A DNA stretch of 64,000 bases from an uncultured Lachnospiraceae bacterium (GCA_900315735.1 ONAD01000002.1:75060-139059); one strand, 5' to 3'; positions 42,778-52,680 are shown, counted from the stretch's first letter. Notes: generated from the letters alone by a model not told the origin. A program made the numbers and translations.

Positions 42778-43902
42778 TTATTCTTTCATCACCAGCCATC
42801 TGCATTTACTGAGGGCTTTTCCGAGACACAGGTAAATAATATAGAAAAGGATGCCGATGAGGAAAGTGGCAGCTGCCCAGCGCAGATGCTTAAACAGGTA
42901 AATATATGGATGCTCATAGAGCAGGGTAATCCAGTCCTGTGTATTCCAGAGACTGTAAGCAAAAGCATTATCATGTAAAAGATAAACCATAAAAGTGGAA
43001 GCTCCCACAAAATTAATCATGCGGCTGCATGGAATATGGATGCGCCGGAAGATTTCAAACAGAGAAAGTCCCACAAGAATCGGAATAATGCTATAGTCTG
43101 AAAAGGAAGGAATCTTCTGGATAAAAATGTCTTTGCTTTCATTTAAAAAGTAAGTCTGAATATTGGTCTGTGTTACATTATAAGCAGAGATATAAATAAA
43201 CAGGAAGGAAACTGCAATAATCAGATAGAGGCAATAAGTTCTGATTTTCCCAAATGGATTGTAAAGGTGGATAAAACCGCCCAAGGCATATAAGAAAATA
43301 CCGGTCAGCAGTGTCCGGAGTCCGTTAGCCAGGGAATTTGCCATACTTCCGGTCCAGCGGAACTGGATAAATGCAAATAAGACAATCAGAAAGGTAAAAT
43401 ATTTCTGCTTGTCCAGTTTTGCCAGAAACTTGTTTAAAAAGAGGTAAGCGATTACCATAATGAAGAAATAGTAGCCCACAAACCAGGACATACTGTTAAA
43501 TTTATTGATGTTGACCAGTTTTAAAAAGACACCGTCAGTCATGCGGTACCAGAAGGAAGATACCAGTGTCAGGGAAACTGCGGCAAAACCAAGCTGTAAC
43601 AGCAATTTCTTGGAAATTTTGGCAAGATTAATTCCGTTTCCCTTTGAAACCATAAAGTATCCGGAAATCGTAATGAAAATAACATTTCCGATTTTTCCCA
43701 TTGGAGCAAAGGTGGAAAGAAGCAGGAGCTTCTTATAAAAAACAGGTTCACAGAACAGTCCGTTATTCATGCGCAGCATGGAAGCTGTATCCGTCAACTG
43801 TACCTTCACACAGTGGTCAGAAATATGAAAAATAATAATCATAAACATAGCCAGAATGCGCAATAATTCGATGTTGGAACTTCTGGTTTTAGCTGGTGTC
43901 AT
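42778..43902 (-). CDS. Acyltransferase 3 family membrane protein
   Basis: I use the ATG at 43902 (MTPAKTRSSNIELLRILAMF) with AGGAG about 10 bases upstream. The 374-residue protein has roughly ten membrane segments. It opens with the family pattern R-N-IELLRILAMFMIIIFHISDH, where the histidine is the presumed catalytic residue. A late segment is FVGASTFMVYLLHDN. Members move acyl groups onto exopolysaccharide, peptidoglycan or surface glycans. No glycan cluster surrounds it. Confidence 0.9.
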   Translation of the reverse strand: MTPAKTRSSNIELLRILAMFMIIIFHISDHCVKVQLTDTASMLRMNNGLFCEPVFYKKLLLLSTFAPMGKIGNVIFITISGYFMVSKGNGINLAKISKKLLLQLGFAAVSLTLVSSFWYRMTDGVFLKLVNINKFNSMSWFVGYYFFIMVIAYLFLNKFLAKLDKQKYFTFLIVLFAFIQFRWTGSMANSLANGLRTLLTGIFLYALGGFIHLYNPFGKIRTYCLYLIIAVSFLFIYISAYNVTQTNIQTYFLNESKDIFIQKIPSFSDYSIIPILVGLSLFEIFRRIHIPCSRMINFVGASTFMVYLLHDNAFAYSLWNTQDWITLLYEHPYIYLFKHLRWAAATFLIGILFYIIYLCLGKALSKCRWLVMKE

Positions 43903-44124
43903 GTTGTCTAATCTCCTAATCCTAAAATGAAATACCATGCCATTATAATACAGATGGCTTTAAGATGCCACTATTTCCAGCAAAAGTGTGTTATAATAAG
44001 CGAAGCACGTACATCGAGAAAATCTATGATTTTCGAGATGGCACTGCGAGAATACGGTGAGTGCGAAAAATGAGATAAATAAAAGAAGAGATAAAAAAAT
44101 ACCCCCAGCAGAAAGGAATCATAC

Positions 44125-44541
44125 ATGGCAAATGAAAAAATAGATGAGGGACTGATAGGAAATGAAAAAATCGAACAGGCAATTGCCGGGTTGCAGCAGG
44201 AGGCAACCCCGGAGCAGTTAGCCCATACACTGACGGTAATCCGCCGGCGGATGCAGGAAGGCGGTCAGGTAATTGTGGCAGTGGAACCACCGAAGGGTGG
44301 AAGCCAGATGCTGTTGCAGGCAATTGAGCCAGAGGGCAGGACCTGGTGGGCAGCCTTCAGCAGCTTTGAAGAAGAATTAAAGGGCGGCGGAAGTGTGAAA
44401 TCTACATTTTTAGCGGATATAGAAAAGCTTTTTCAGGGGGCAATGCAGGCAGACGGAATCGAAGGAGTCATTTTAAATCCGTGGAACCGTACCCTGATGT
44501 TAGATAAGAGCCTGATACAGATTGTGCTTGGCAGCAGATAA
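44125..44541 (+). CDS. SseB-domain protein
   Basis: The product is 138 residues. The middle contains QVIVAVEPPKG followed by TWWAAFSSFEEELKGG and the end is GVILNPWNRTLMLDKSLIQ, which is the pattern of the SseB N-terminal domain found in many non-pathogens. Despite the name, it has no link to type III secretion here. No signal peptide or membrane segment is present. AGAAAGGA lies ahead of the ATG. The upstream 120 bases carry a small inverted repeat (GAAAATC facing GATTTTC, about 44017-44034). Function unknown. Confidence 0.82.
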   Translation: MANEKIDEGLIGNEKIEQAIAGLQQEATPEQLAHTLTVIRRRMQEGGQVIVAVEPPKGGSQMLLQAIEPEGRTWWAAFSSFEEELKGGGSVKSTFLADIEKLFQGAMQADGIEGVILNPWNRTLMLDKSLIQIVLGSR

Positions 44542-44595
44542 AGTGTGGATAAGTAGACGTCAGAGAAGAAAAAGAGTGGAAAGAAGGAAAGAAAA

Positions 44596-45618
44596 ATGAA
44601 TTATGCAGAATGTATCGAACAGGCGAGAGGAAGGATTGGAAATTATTGTAAGGCATGTGTAGAATGCAATGGACGCGCCTGCCGGAATCAGATGCCGGGA
44701 CCCGGTGCAAAGGGAATCGGCGATACTGCCATGCGTAATTATGATAAATGGAAAGAGATTCGCGTGCAGATGGACACCATTGCAGAAAATGCTCCGGTGG
44801 ATACTTCACTGAAATTATTTGGAAAAGAATTCAAATATCCGTTCTTTGCAGGCCCGGTCGGAGCGGTGAATCTGCATTACGGAGATTGTCTCAATGACAT
44901 TTCCTATAATGATATACTGGTATCATCCTGTGCGGAATGCGGCATCGCAGCCTTTACCGGGGATGGTACAGACAGTAATGTCATGGTGGCAGCTACGAAG
45001 GCAATTGCCAAAGAGCAGGGGCTTGGAATCCCAACGGTAAAGCCATGGAATCTTGAGATTATCAAAGAGAAAATGGCACTGGTGCACGAAGCGAAAGCCT
45101 TTGCGGTAGCCATGGATGTAGATGCAGCAGGATTGCCGTTTCTTAAGAATTTGGAGCCGCCGGCAGGCAGTAAGACCGTGGAAGAATTACGGGAAGTGGC
45201 AGAGCTTGCCGGAGTTCCGTTTATTGTAAAAGGAATCATGACCGTAAAGGGAGCCATAAAGGCAAAAGAAGCCGGGGCTGCCGGAATCGTGGTATCCAAT
45301 CACGGCGGCAGGGTGTTAGACCAGTGCCCGGCAACGGCAGAAGTCTTAGGCGGGATTGCGGATGCAGTGAAAGGCTCCATGAAGATTCTCGTAGACGGTG
45401 GAATCCGTTGTGGAACGGATGTATTTAAGGCAATTGCCTTAGGCGCGGATGCGGTAATTATTGCAAGACCGTTTGTGACAGCCGTTTATGGCGGAGGAAG
45501 AGAGGGCGTAGCGTCCTATGTTGCCAAGATAGGAACCGAATTAGAAGATACCATGAAAATGTGTGGCGTACACAGTCTGTCAGAGATAACAAGGGATTGC
45601 ATATGGACAAAAGCATAG
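44596..45618 (+). CDS. FMN-dependent alpha-hydroxy-acid dehydrogenase family protein
   Basis: The product is 340 residues. It begins with a Cys-rich stretch (GRIGNYCKACVECNGRACRN) seen in anaerobic relatives. The TIM barrel then has FAGPVGAVNLHYG, FIVKGIMTVKGAI with the flavin lysine, the catalytic histidine and arginine in VVSNHGGRVLDQCPAT, and the phosphate loop LVDGGIRCGTDVFKAIALGA. The family includes lactate oxidase and isopentenyl diphosphate isomerase type 2; the true substrate of the Clostridial group is not known. AAGGAAAGAAAA lies ahead of the ATG. The end overlaps the next gene by 16 bases. Confidence 0.9.
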   Translation: MNYAECIEQARGRIGNYCKACVECNGRACRNQMPGPGAKGIGDTAMRNYDKWKEIRVQMDTIAENAPVDTSLKLFGKEFKYPFFAGPVGAVNLHYGDCLNDISYNDILVSSCAECGIAAFTGDGTDSNVMVAATKAIAKEQGLGIPTVKPWNLEIIKEKMALVHEAKAFAVAMDVDAAGLPFLKNLEPPAGSKTVEELREVAELAGVPFIVKGIMTVKGAIKAKEAGAAGIVVSNHGGRVLDQCPATAEVLGGIADAVKGSMKILVDGGIRCGTDVFKAIALGADAVIIARPFVTAVYGGGREGVASYVAKIGTELEDTMKMCGVHSLSEITRDCIWTKA

Positions 45619-46265
45619 AACGGAGCATGAAAACAAGAGAAGAAATATTAGCATATGGACTGTCTTTCCCGGATACTTATCAGGAGGCACCATTTCATGA
45701 CCAGAACTGGCAGTTGGTGCGCGTAGGGGCAAGCAAAAAAGCATTTCTCTGGACCTATATGCGGGATGGATTTCTCAATCTGAATGTAAAAGCAGACCCG
45801 CAGTGGAGAGATTTCTGGCGAAGTGCCTATTCTGCTGTGATTCCGGGGTATCATCAGAATAAAGAACACTGGAATACCATAATTGTGGACGGTACAATCC
45901 CGGATAAAGACATCTGCCGCATGATAGCGGAAAGTTATAATCTGGTAACGGACAGCCCTACCAGGCGGATTTATGAAGCAGTGAAGAAAATCCCAAGAGG
46001 GCAGGTGGCAACCTATGGACAGGTAGCGGAGCTTGCCGGAAACAAACGGATGTCAAGAGCTGTGGGAAATGCCCTGCACAAGAACAAAGACCCGGAAAAC
46101 ATCCCCTGCTACCGGGTGGTAAATGCAAAAGGCGAGCTTTCCGGAGCCTTTGCCTTTGGTGGCGAGAATGCGCAGGCACGCCGTCTGATGGCGGATGGCA
46201 TAGAAGTAGTGGATGGAAAAGTAGATTTAAAACGTTTCGGAATGAAAATAGAGAAAACGGATTAA
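45603..46265 (+). CDS. MmcQ/YjbR domain fused to O6-alkylguanine-DNA alkyltransferase-like domain
   Basis: The start at 45603 is preferred (AAGGGA upstream, domain begins soon after). The 220-residue protein has an N-terminal MmcQ/YjbR fold (EEILAYGLSFPDTYQEAPFH to IAESYNLV, residues 10-115). A C-terminal MGMT DNA-binding domain follows (residues 120-205: RIYEAVKKIPRGQVATYGQV). The alkyl-accepting cysteine is present (C169) but the usual PCHRV reads PCYRV. The histidine that activates the cysteine is replaced by tyrosine, so activity may be changed or lost. Gene overlap suggests co-transcription with the flavoenzyme. Confidence 0.88.
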   Translation: MDKSIERSMKTREEILAYGLSFPDTYQEAPFHDQNWQLVRVGASKKAFLWTYMRDGFLNLNVKADPQWRDFWRSAYSAVIPGYHQNKEHWNTIIVDGTIPDKDICRMIAESYNLVTDSPTRRIYEAVKKIPRGQVATYGQVAELAGNKRMSRAVGNALHKNKDPENIPCYRVVNAKGELSGAFAFGGENAQARRLMADGIEVVDGKVDLKRFGMKIEKTD

Positions 46266-46277
46266 ATTACTGGAACA

Positions 46278-47225
46278 TTAAAGAACCTTTTCTCCGGTTA
46301 GCGGGTCCGTGATTTCTAACAGGGCTAAAATCAGAGCCATACGGACATATTTTCCGTTCTGTACCTGTTGGAAATAAGCGGCACGGGGATCGGAATCTAC
46401 ATCAATTGAGATTTCATCGACTCGTGGAAGAGGATGTAAAACCGGCATATCGGAAGGAGCCAGTGTAAGTTTCTCTTTATTTAAAATGTAGGTATCCTTT
46501 AACCGGATATAGTCTTCCTCGTTGAAGAAACGCTCTTTTTGCACACGGGTCATATAGAGAACATCCAGCTTTGGAAGTGTTTCCTCTAAGTTAGAGACTT
46601 CCTGATAGGTGCTGTGGGAAGGCTTTAAGGTTCTTTCAATCATATAGTCCGGAATGCGGAGTTCTTCCGGAGAAATGAAATAGAATTCGTTGCCCGGATA
46701 GCGGACCAGACTGTTTACCAGAGAATGAACGGTTCTTCCGAATTTTAAATCACCACAGAAGCCCACGGTCAAGTGGTCAAGTCGTCCCTTGCGCTGGCGG
46801 ATGGTTAATAAGTCAATCAGAGTCTGGGTTGGGTGATAGTGTCCGCCATCACTGGCATTAATAACCGGAATGGTTGCATACATAGAGGCACAGAGCGGCG
46901 CCCCTTCTTTTGGATGACGCATGGCAATAATATCTGCGTAGCAGCTTACTACCCGGACGGTATCGGCAACGGTTTCTCCCTTGGTAGCACTGGACTGTTC
47001 CACACCGGCAAATCCAAGGGTCTGGCCACCAAGGCTTAACATGGCGGATTCAAAGGACAGTCTGGTTCTGGTGCTTGGCTCATAAAAGAGTGTAGCAAGC
47101 TGTTTCCCTTCTGCAAGATGAGCATAGGCTTCCTTATGGGTACCAATCCGGTCCGCAAGATCCAGTATACGGGTTGTTTCTTCTTCAGTAAGGTCCAGTG
47201 GATTGATTAAGTGTCTCAAAGCCAT
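46278..47225 (-). CDS. pyrB: Aspartate carbamoyltransferase
   Basis: The product is 315 residues. The carbamoyl phosphate loop [16 protein letters not shown] is followed by [35 protein letters not shown] and [12 protein letters not shown], all diagnostic for PyrB rather than ornithine carbamoyltransferase. It makes carbamoyl aspartate in pyrimidine synthesis. No pyrI regulatory subunit gene follows. Its start overlaps the end of purA by 10 bases, an unusual pairing that puts one purine and one pyrimidine step in the same operon. Confidence 0.96.
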   Translation of the reverse strand: MALRHLINPLDLTEEETTRILDLADRIGTHKEAYAHLAEGKQLATLFYEPSTRTRLSFESAMLSLGGQTLGFAGVEQSSATKGETVADTVRVVSCYADIIAMRHPKEGAPLCASMYATIPVINASDGGHYHPTQTLIDLLTIRQRKGRLDHLTVGFCGDLKFGRTVHSLVNSLVRYPGNEFYFISPEELRIPDYMIERTLKPSHSTYQEVSNLEETLPKLDVLYMTRVQKERFFNEEDYIRLKDTYILNKEKLTLAPSDMPVLHPLPRVDEISIDVDSDPRAAYFQQVQNGKYVRMALILALLEITDPLTGEKVL

Positions 47226-48517
47226 TCCCCCTTGATCATGTATTCATTTCGTTCTGCACCAGTGGAAATAAACTGGATATCGCAGTCTAAAAGGCGTTCT
47301 AATGTTTCAATATATAATCTGGCATTTTCCGGCAAATCTTCATATTTGCGGCAGGCAGAAATATCCTGTTTCCAACCCGGAAGCATTGTTACAACCGGAG
47401 AGAAGCTATCGATATTTTCGGTAGGATCGAAGACGGTTGTGGTCTCATGATTTCTTTCATAAGCAGTAATGACAGGGATTTCTGTCAGGGAGCTTAAAAC
47501 ATCAAGCTTCGTTAAGGCAATTTTATCTGCATGCTGACATTTCAATCCATAACGGCTGGCAACGGCATCAAAAGGTCCTACTCTACGTGGACGGCCGGTG
47601 GCAGCACCGTATTCATTTCCAAATTTACGAAGGATGTTGCACCAGTCTTCGGACATGGCTCTTTCTGCTACGAAAGGTCCGGCTCCGACACAGGTGGAAT
47701 ATGCTTTTAGTACACCGACAACATGGTCTAAGGATTCACCCGGGATACCGGCTCCAATCGGACCATAGGCGGAAATAGTAGAGGAACTTGAAGTGTAAGG
47801 AAAGATACCATAATCGATATCACGCATAGCTCCAAGCTGGGCTTCTAAAACAACCTTTTTATTGCTGGCAAGAGCATTTTCTAAGAAGCTTCCGGTATCG
47901 CAGATGTAAGGCGCAAAAAGGGAAGCCTGTTTTTCACACCAGGACAGCAATGCCGGATAAGACATCGGCTCCTGATGATAACTGCCTGCCAGTTCCAGAT
48001 TTTTGGATTCCAACATGGTTTTTATCCGGGCCTGGACATTTTCTTCTTTTAAATGAAGCAAGTCGCCAAGACGCAGTGTTTTCTTCCGGTATTTATCGCT
48101 GTATGCATAGGCAATGCCGCGGCGGGTGGAGCCGAAGGCAGCACCGGATTTCTCCAGACGTGTTTCTTCCAGTTCATCCTGAATTCTGTGCCATGGCATG
48201 GAAATGGTAGCACGTTTGGAAAGCTTTAAATGTTCCGGGGTAATAGAAATACCACGGCTTTCAATATCTTCGATTTCATGGGCGAGATGTTCTAAATCAA
48301 TGACCATTCCATCCCCCAGTACGCATACCACATTGGGATGCAGAATGCCGGACGGCAGAAGATTTAAGACAAATTTTTCCTGTTTGGTTACAACGGTATG
48401 ACCGGCATTGTTGCCACCCTGATAACGGACAACGACATCTGCATGTTCTGCAAGCAGATCAATGACACGTCCTTTTCCTTCGTCTCCCCAGTTAATTCCT
48501 GTTACGGCTGTAAGCAT
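47216..48517 (-). CDS. purA: Adenylosuccinate synthetase
   Basis: The product is 433 residues, the normal length. The N-terminal GTPase-like motif is [20 protein letters not shown], followed by [27 protein letters not shown] and [17 protein letters not shown]. It joins IMP and aspartate using GTP, the first step from IMP to AMP. The residue before WGDEGKG is asparagine where most enzymes have glutamine; the rest of the active site is standard. AAAGGAAG precedes the ATG. It overlaps pyrB. Confidence 0.96.
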   Translation of the reverse strand: MLTAVTGINWGDEGKGRVIDLLAEHADVVVRYQGGNNAGHTVVTKQEKFVLNLLPSGILHPNVVCVLGDGMVIDLEHLAHEIEDIESRGISITPEHLKLSKRATISMPWHRIQDELEETRLEKSGAAFGSTRRGIAYAYSDKYRKKTLRLGDLLHLKEENVQARIKTMLESKNLELAGSYHQEPMSYPALLSWCEKQASLFAPYICDTGSFLENALASNKKVVLEAQLGAMRDIDYGIFPYTSSSSTISAYGPIGAGIPGESLDHVVGVLKAYSTCVGAGPFVAERAMSEDWCNILRKFGNEYGAATGRPRRVGPFDAVASRYGLKCQHADKIALTKLDVLSSLTEIPVITAYERNHETTTVFDPTENIDSFSPVVTMLPGWKQDISACRKYEDLPENARLYIETLERLLDCDIQFISTGAERNEYMIKGEWL

Positions 48518-48577
48518 ATCGATTCTTCCTTTCTGTAATCATGTATAAAATAAATAATTTTAAGCGTATAAAATTTA

Positions 48578-49933
48578 TCAGGTGCAGTACCGGAAAGTCC
48601 GGTCGGTAAGTATTCTTGCAAAAATAAGTCCCAGCGGCAGGGCGATAATAATCATTATGGCAATGGAGAACCAGGAAACCGCTTCCGTTAAGGACATAAT
48701 GCCAAAGTTATAGAAGGCGCGGTAAAGATATAGTCCCGGAACCATAATTACAATGGAAGGTACGGTTAAAGAGATTCGCGGATATCCATTGTTTTTCTTA
48801 ATAAAGGATGCCAGCAGACCGGCGGTCAGTGCACCGATAAAGGCAGCAGCAACGGCTGGAATTCCGGTAAAGTCAACCAGTTCCAGACGTAAGGTATTGG
48901 CAACGGAGCCAATCAGTGCAGCAGTAGCTGCCATGGGAATGGAACTGTTAAACATAATAGAGAATCCAAATACGCCGCAGAAGCTTGCAATTAACCGCAG
49001 AACCAGCCGTGAAACATCACTGAGATTTACAGAGGTAAAGTCCTGAGGCTGAAGTCTTAGAAGCATTGCCATAATCCAGGCAAACATGGTAGCCACAAGA
49101 ACAATAATAATGGAATAGGTCAGCCGCTCCAGTCCGGAACGAAGGTCCAGTTTCGCTAAGTCAATGCCACTTGTGATAAATGGAAAGCCCGGAATGATAA
49201 ACAGCATGGAGCAGATATATCCGGCTTCGTGAACCGCCGGAACATGGAAAATGATTTCGGCAGCTTTTAAGCAGATGGCATACATTAAGCAGGCGGCGGA
49301 AATAGAGACTGCAATGTTTAAAAACAACGTAAAATGATGTTTGATTAATTTGGTTCGGATGACATTTCCGATGCCGGCTGCGATAAATGCCAGAATCATT
49401 TCCACGGGACCTCCGCCCAGAAGAAAAGTAAATGCGCAGCAGGCTAATGCAGCTGCAAGTCCCAGTTTTGCAGGAGAATAAAGGGCATGGATTTTCTCAA
49501 TTTCATCCAGCCGTTTATGGATTTCTTCACCGGTTAAATGAGCTTCTTCCTTTGGAAAGCTGTCTACGAATTGTTCCATGCGGTAAAGCTTGGAGGTGTT
49601 TACACCGGTATTGGCGATGCTTAAGGACTGGGAGACACAGTCATTTCCATCAAAGCAGTTAAACTCAATGGACATAAGTCCCACGTCTACGGTACAGGTA
49701 ACCCCCAGCTCTTTTGACAGCTTATTCATGGAGGTACGGACACGCCAGGCTCCGGTTCCGCAGGATAACATGATTAATCCCACACGTCCGATTACAGAGG
49801 CTTTTTCAATCAGTCCGGCCTGGGCAATCAGTACGTTGCTGTCATCGCTGGCATAATCATGCCATGGTATTTCCATATGATTTTTTTCCATAATATCAAT
49901 ATAAGAAGTAGTGGAAGATGCACTCTTATTCAT
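48578..49933 (-). CDS. ThrE-like threonine/serine exporter family protein
   Basis: The likely start is the ATG at 49933 (MNKSASSTTSYIDIMEKNHM); an in-frame ATG at 49957 overlaps the upstream gene more. The 451-residue protein has the ThrE N-terminal domain (VGLIMLSCGTGAWRVRTSMN, TCTVDVGLMSIEF). Five membrane segments, then a second set of five (ThrE2-like) follow: FIIPGFPFITSGIDLAKLD and GALTAGLLASFIKK. Corynebacterium ThrE exports threonine and serine; the substrate here is unproven. It overlaps the upstream gene end by 8 bases. Confidence 0.9.
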   Translation of the reverse strand: MNKSASSTTSYIDIMEKNHMEIPWHDYASDDSNVLIAQAGLIEKASVIGRVGLIMLSCGTGAWRVRTSMNKLSKELGVTCTVDVGLMSIEFNCFDGNDCVSQSLSIANTGVNTSKLYRMEQFVDSFPKEEAHLTGEEIHKRLDEIEKIHALYSPAKLGLAAALACCAFTFLLGGGPVEMILAFIAAGIGNVIRTKLIKHHFTLFLNIAVSISAACLMYAICLKAAEIIFHVPAVHEAGYICSMLFIIPGFPFITSGIDLAKLDLRSGLERLTYSIIIVLVATMFAWIMAMLLRLQPQDFTSVNLSDVSRLVLRLIASFCGVFGFSIMFNSSIPMAATAALIGSVANTLRLELVDFTGIPAVAAAFIGALTAGLLASFIKKNNGYPRISLTVPSIVIMVPGLYLYRAFYNFGIMSLTEAVSWFSIAIMIIIALPLGLIFARILTDRTFRYCT

Positions 49934-50678
49934 ATATAATCGCCTCAGCTTTGGCAATGTGCCGTTCCAGATTCTTTAAGAAGATGGAATTTGGAAGGAA
50001 AATGCCGATTTCATCATATTTTTCATTATGTTCCACGAGGGAATCCTGTCCATAGAAGACGAATGCCATTGGAAGTTCTTTCTCTAACTTCAATACAAGA
50101 TCAAAGATTGCAGAGTAGGCTTCTGCTTCGGTCTCTTTCTGCTTTATGGTATCCGGCAGCTCCCGGATGAGAAGCACCCCATGGCTGCTCTCTAAGACAA
50201 GCTGACCAATGGTATCTTCCCCGGTATAAGCGTGGCTGTACCGGTATGCCTGGGCAAAATACATATTCTTTGGTTCCCCTAAATCACGGTAGCTTTCAAG
50301 AAAATGCTGGTAATCCTTATTGTGAATATCTCCACAATATTTTGGCAGAAGTCTGCCGGTATCATCGGTCATAATAATGGGATTTTCTTTTCCATCTGCG
50401 TTGAAACGATAAGGAATCAGATAGGAATTCCTCAGTAAATCGAATAGTGTATTCTGGCAGATAGCCATGAGAAATGCCGATAAATCTTTATTCTGATAAG
50501 CATCAAAAAGAGCTTCTGAAAAATCCTGTGAAGAGAGTGATGAATCAAATTCATCATTACAGAACAAGTAATTGCAAAAAGTTTCCTGAAGCTTTTCACA
50601 GGCCCAAGGGTCATGCAAAATTTTTTCAAATAAAACGTCTGCTCTTTCTTCACGAGGGAAAAATGTTGAATTTTTCAT
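49926..50678 (-). CDS. Protein of unknown function
   Basis: The ATG at 50678 (MKNSTFFPREERADVLFEKI) follows AAAGGAAG by about 11 bases; a longer open frame upstream runs through the promoter region and is rejected. The 250-residue protein is soluble and acidic, with no recognised motif. It contains AICQNTLFDLLRNSYLIPYR and ends in a helical IFLKNLERHIAKAEAIIYE. It is coupled to the ThrE-like gene by overlap. Its leader contains a perfect 25-base hairpin (50716-50740). It may be a cytoplasmic partner or regulator of the exporter (inference). Confidence 0.8.
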   Translation of the reverse strand: MKNSTFFPREERADVLFEKILHDPWACEKLQETFCNYLFCNDEFDSSLSSQDFSEALFDAYQNKDLSAFLMAICQNTLFDLLRNSYLIPYRFNADGKENPIIMTDDTGRLLPKYCGDIHNKDYQHFLESYRDLGEPKNMYFAQAYRYSHAYTGEDTIGQLVLESSHGVLLIRELPDTIKQKETEAEAYSAIFDLVLKLEKELPMAFVFYGQDSLVEHNEKYDEIGIFLPNSIFLKNLERHIAKAEAIIYE

Positions 50679-50715
50679 AGAAATATGCGCTTCCTTTCTG
50701 CTGCATAGCGTTCGT

Positions 50716-50740
50716 AAGGAGCTGCCGGTGGCAGCTCCTT
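50716..50740 (-). promoter_or_regulatory. Perfect hairpin in the leader of the leftward operon
   Basis: AAGGAGCTGCC and GGCAGCTCCTT form an 11-pair stem with a 3-base loop, 38 bases before the start codon at 50678. No T-run follows in either direction, so it is not a normal terminator. AAGGAG inside the stem mimics a ribosome site. Confidence 0.6.
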
Positions 50741-50802
50741 GTAGGGTTTGGTGGAGAAATGTAAAGGGGGTTGTCTCCCTTAATTTCGGCTTGATTATAC
50801 TA

Positions 50803-50831
50803 TTGCAATAGAAATAAGTAAAAGCTATAAT
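50803..50831 (+). promoter_or_regulatory. Promoter of the LysR gene
   Basis: -35 TTGCAA (50803-50808), a 17-base spacer, -10 TATAAT (50826-50831), 39 bases before the ATG. ATTGATATG occurs twice just downstream (about 50830 and 50852), a possible binding repeat. Confidence 0.7.
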
Positions 50832-50870
50832 TGATATGACAGAAATAATAAATTGATATGGTGAAAACGT

Positions 50871-51761
50871 ATGGATATAAATTTTGAATATTACAAGATT
50901 TTTTATTATGTGGCAAAATACAGTAATTTTACCAGAGCTGCCAACGCCCTTGGAAACAGTCAGCCTAATATCACAAGGGCAATGAACGGGCTGGAGCAGC
51001 AGCTTCACTGTACGCTCTTTGTCAGGACAAACCGCGGAGTACAGCTGACACCGGAAGGGGAGAAGCTGTATACTCATGTGTCGGCAGCCATGTCACATCT
51101 TTGGGCGGCTGAAGAGGAACTGGCAGACAGCAGCGGACTTGCCCATGGAAGCATTTCCATTGGAGCCAGCGAGACCGCCCTTAACATATTTCTTTTGGAC
51201 AAACTAAAAGATTTCCATATGAAATATCCGGGAATCCGGTTGAAAATTTATAATCATTCAACGCCCCAGGCAATTGAGGCAGTAAAGAGCGGGCAGATAG
51301 ATTTTGCAGTAGTGTCTGCACCGGCGGAAGTAGAGCAGCCATTGAAAAAGATTAATTTACGGACATTCCGGGAGGTACTGGTGGGTGGAACAACATTTAC
51401 CGCACTGGGCAGCCAGGAACTTTCTTTAAAGGAATTAAAGGATTATCCGTTAATCTGTCTGGGGAAAGAGACTATGACATTTCAGTTTTATAATAAGCTG
51501 TTTCTGTCTTACGGGCTGGCACTGGAGCCGGATACAGAGACAGCAACCACAGACCAGATACTGCCATTGGTAAAGAGTGAGCTTGGTCTGGCTTTCATCC
51601 CGGAACCAATGGCAAGAGAAGCAATCGAAAAACATGAAATTGTACAGATTTCTCTTTCGGAGACCATTCCCAAAAGAAATATCTGTATGGTATACGACAG
51701 CCAGCATCCCTTAAATGAAGCAGCGCGTCAGTTAAGAAAAGTCATTTTAGAAAGCAGGTGA
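50871..51761 (+). CDS. LysR family transcriptional regulator
   Basis: The product is 296 residues. The N-terminal winged helix has YYVAKYSNFTRAANALGNSQ and NGLEQQLHCTLFVRTNRGVQ. The effector domain spans about 90-290 with LKIYNHSTPQAIEAVKSGQI. The start at 50871 lacks a strong ribosome site (GGTGAAAACGT). It is divergent from the unknown/ThrE-like operon, the usual place for a LysR target, so it may control that operon. A second LysR gene follows after 4 bases. The inducer is unknown. Confidence 0.92.
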   Translation: MDINFEYYKIFYYVAKYSNFTRAANALGNSQPNITRAMNGLEQQLHCTLFVRTNRGVQLTPEGEKLYTHVSAAMSHLWAAEEELADSSGLAHGSISIGASETALNIFLLDKLKDFHMKYPGIRLKIYNHSTPQAIEAVKSGQIDFAVVSAPAEVEQPLKKINLRTFREVLVGGTTFTALGSQELSLKELKDYPLICLGKETMTFQFYNKLFLSYGLALEPDTETATTDQILPLVKSELGLAFIPEPMAREAIEKHEIVQISLSETIPKRNICMVYDSQHPLNEAARQLRKVILESR

Positions 51762-51765
51762 GCAT

Positions 51766-52680
51766 ATGACACTTCAGCAGTTACGCTATATTACAACTGT
51801 GGCAGATACCGGAACCATTACGGAGGCAGCAAAGAAATTATACATTTCCCAGCCAAGCCTTACCAATGCCATCCATGAGCTGGAAAAGGAAATGGGCATT
51901 ACCATTTTTAACCGGACGAATAAGGGAATCTTTATTTCCAGAGAAGGGGAAGAATTCTTGGGATATGCAAGACAGGTACTGGAGCAGACCACCATCTTAG
52001 AAGATAAATATAAGAAAAATGGTGGTGGGAAAAAGCAATTTTGCGTATCAACCCAGCATTACTCTTTTGCAGTGAATGCCTTTGTGGATCTGGTGAAAAA
52101 ATACGGGCAGGAAGAGTATGATTTCAGCCTGCGGGAGACCCAGACCTATAAGTTAATCGAAGATGTGGCACATATGAGAAGTGAAATCGGAATCCTTTTC
52201 TTAAATGATTTCAATGAAAAAGTAATTATGAAAATATTGAAATCCTCTGATCTGGAATTTCATTTATTATTTGTTGCGGAACCTCATGTTTTTATCAGCA
52301 GGCATCATCCGTTGGCAAAGAAGAAAATCATAACCAATGAGGAACTGGCAGATTATCCGTATCTTTCCTATGAGCAGGGGGAACACAATTCCTTTTATTT
52401 CTCGGAAGAAATTTTCTCCTCTTTTGAACGGAAGAAAAATATCCGTGTCAGTGACCGGGCAACCTTATTTAATCTTCTGATTGGTTTAAATGGTTACACG
52501 GTGTGCAGCGGAATCATTGACCAGAAATTAAATGGCGAAGATATTATTGCAGTGCCGCTGGCAGATGAAGGTGACATGAGAATCGGATATGTGACCCACC
52601 GTAAAGGAATGATAAGCCGCTTAGGGGAAACATACCTTGAGGCATTAAAGAAATATATTACAGGAGAACAAAGCGTATGA
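51766..52680 (+). CDS. LysR family transcriptional regulator
   Basis: The product is 304 residues. Its winged helix is TLQQLRYITTVADTGTITEA and ISQPSLTNAIHELEKEMGIT, ending RTNKGIFISREGEEF. The effector domain starts near residue 90. It is only distantly similar to the upstream LysR, so the pair is not a recent duplication. AAGCAGGTGAGC precedes the ATG. The stop overlaps the next gene by 4 bases. Many members of this subtype control sulfur or amino acid uptake; nothing specific can be said. Confidence 0.92.
   Translation: MTLQQLRYITTVADTGTITEAAKKLYISQPSLTNAIHELEKEMGITIFNRTNKGIFISREGEEFLGYARQVLEQTTILEDKYKKNGGGKKQFCVSTQHYSFAVNAFVDLVKKYGQEEYDFSLRETQTYKLIEDVAHMRSEIGILFLNDFNEKVIMKILKSSDLEFHLLFVAEPHVFISRHHPLAKKKIITNEELADYPYLSYEQGEHNSFYFSEEIFSSFERKKNIRVSDRATLFNLLIGLNGYTVCSGIIDQKLNGEDIIAVPLADEGDMRIGYVTHRKGMISRLGETYLEALKKYITGEQSV

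Noticed and set aside
43991-44077. Small repeats around GAAAATC-TAT-GATTTTC before the SseB-domain gene
   Set aside because: Only a 7-base stem, no second copy found by eye in the window; not enough to call a repeat family.
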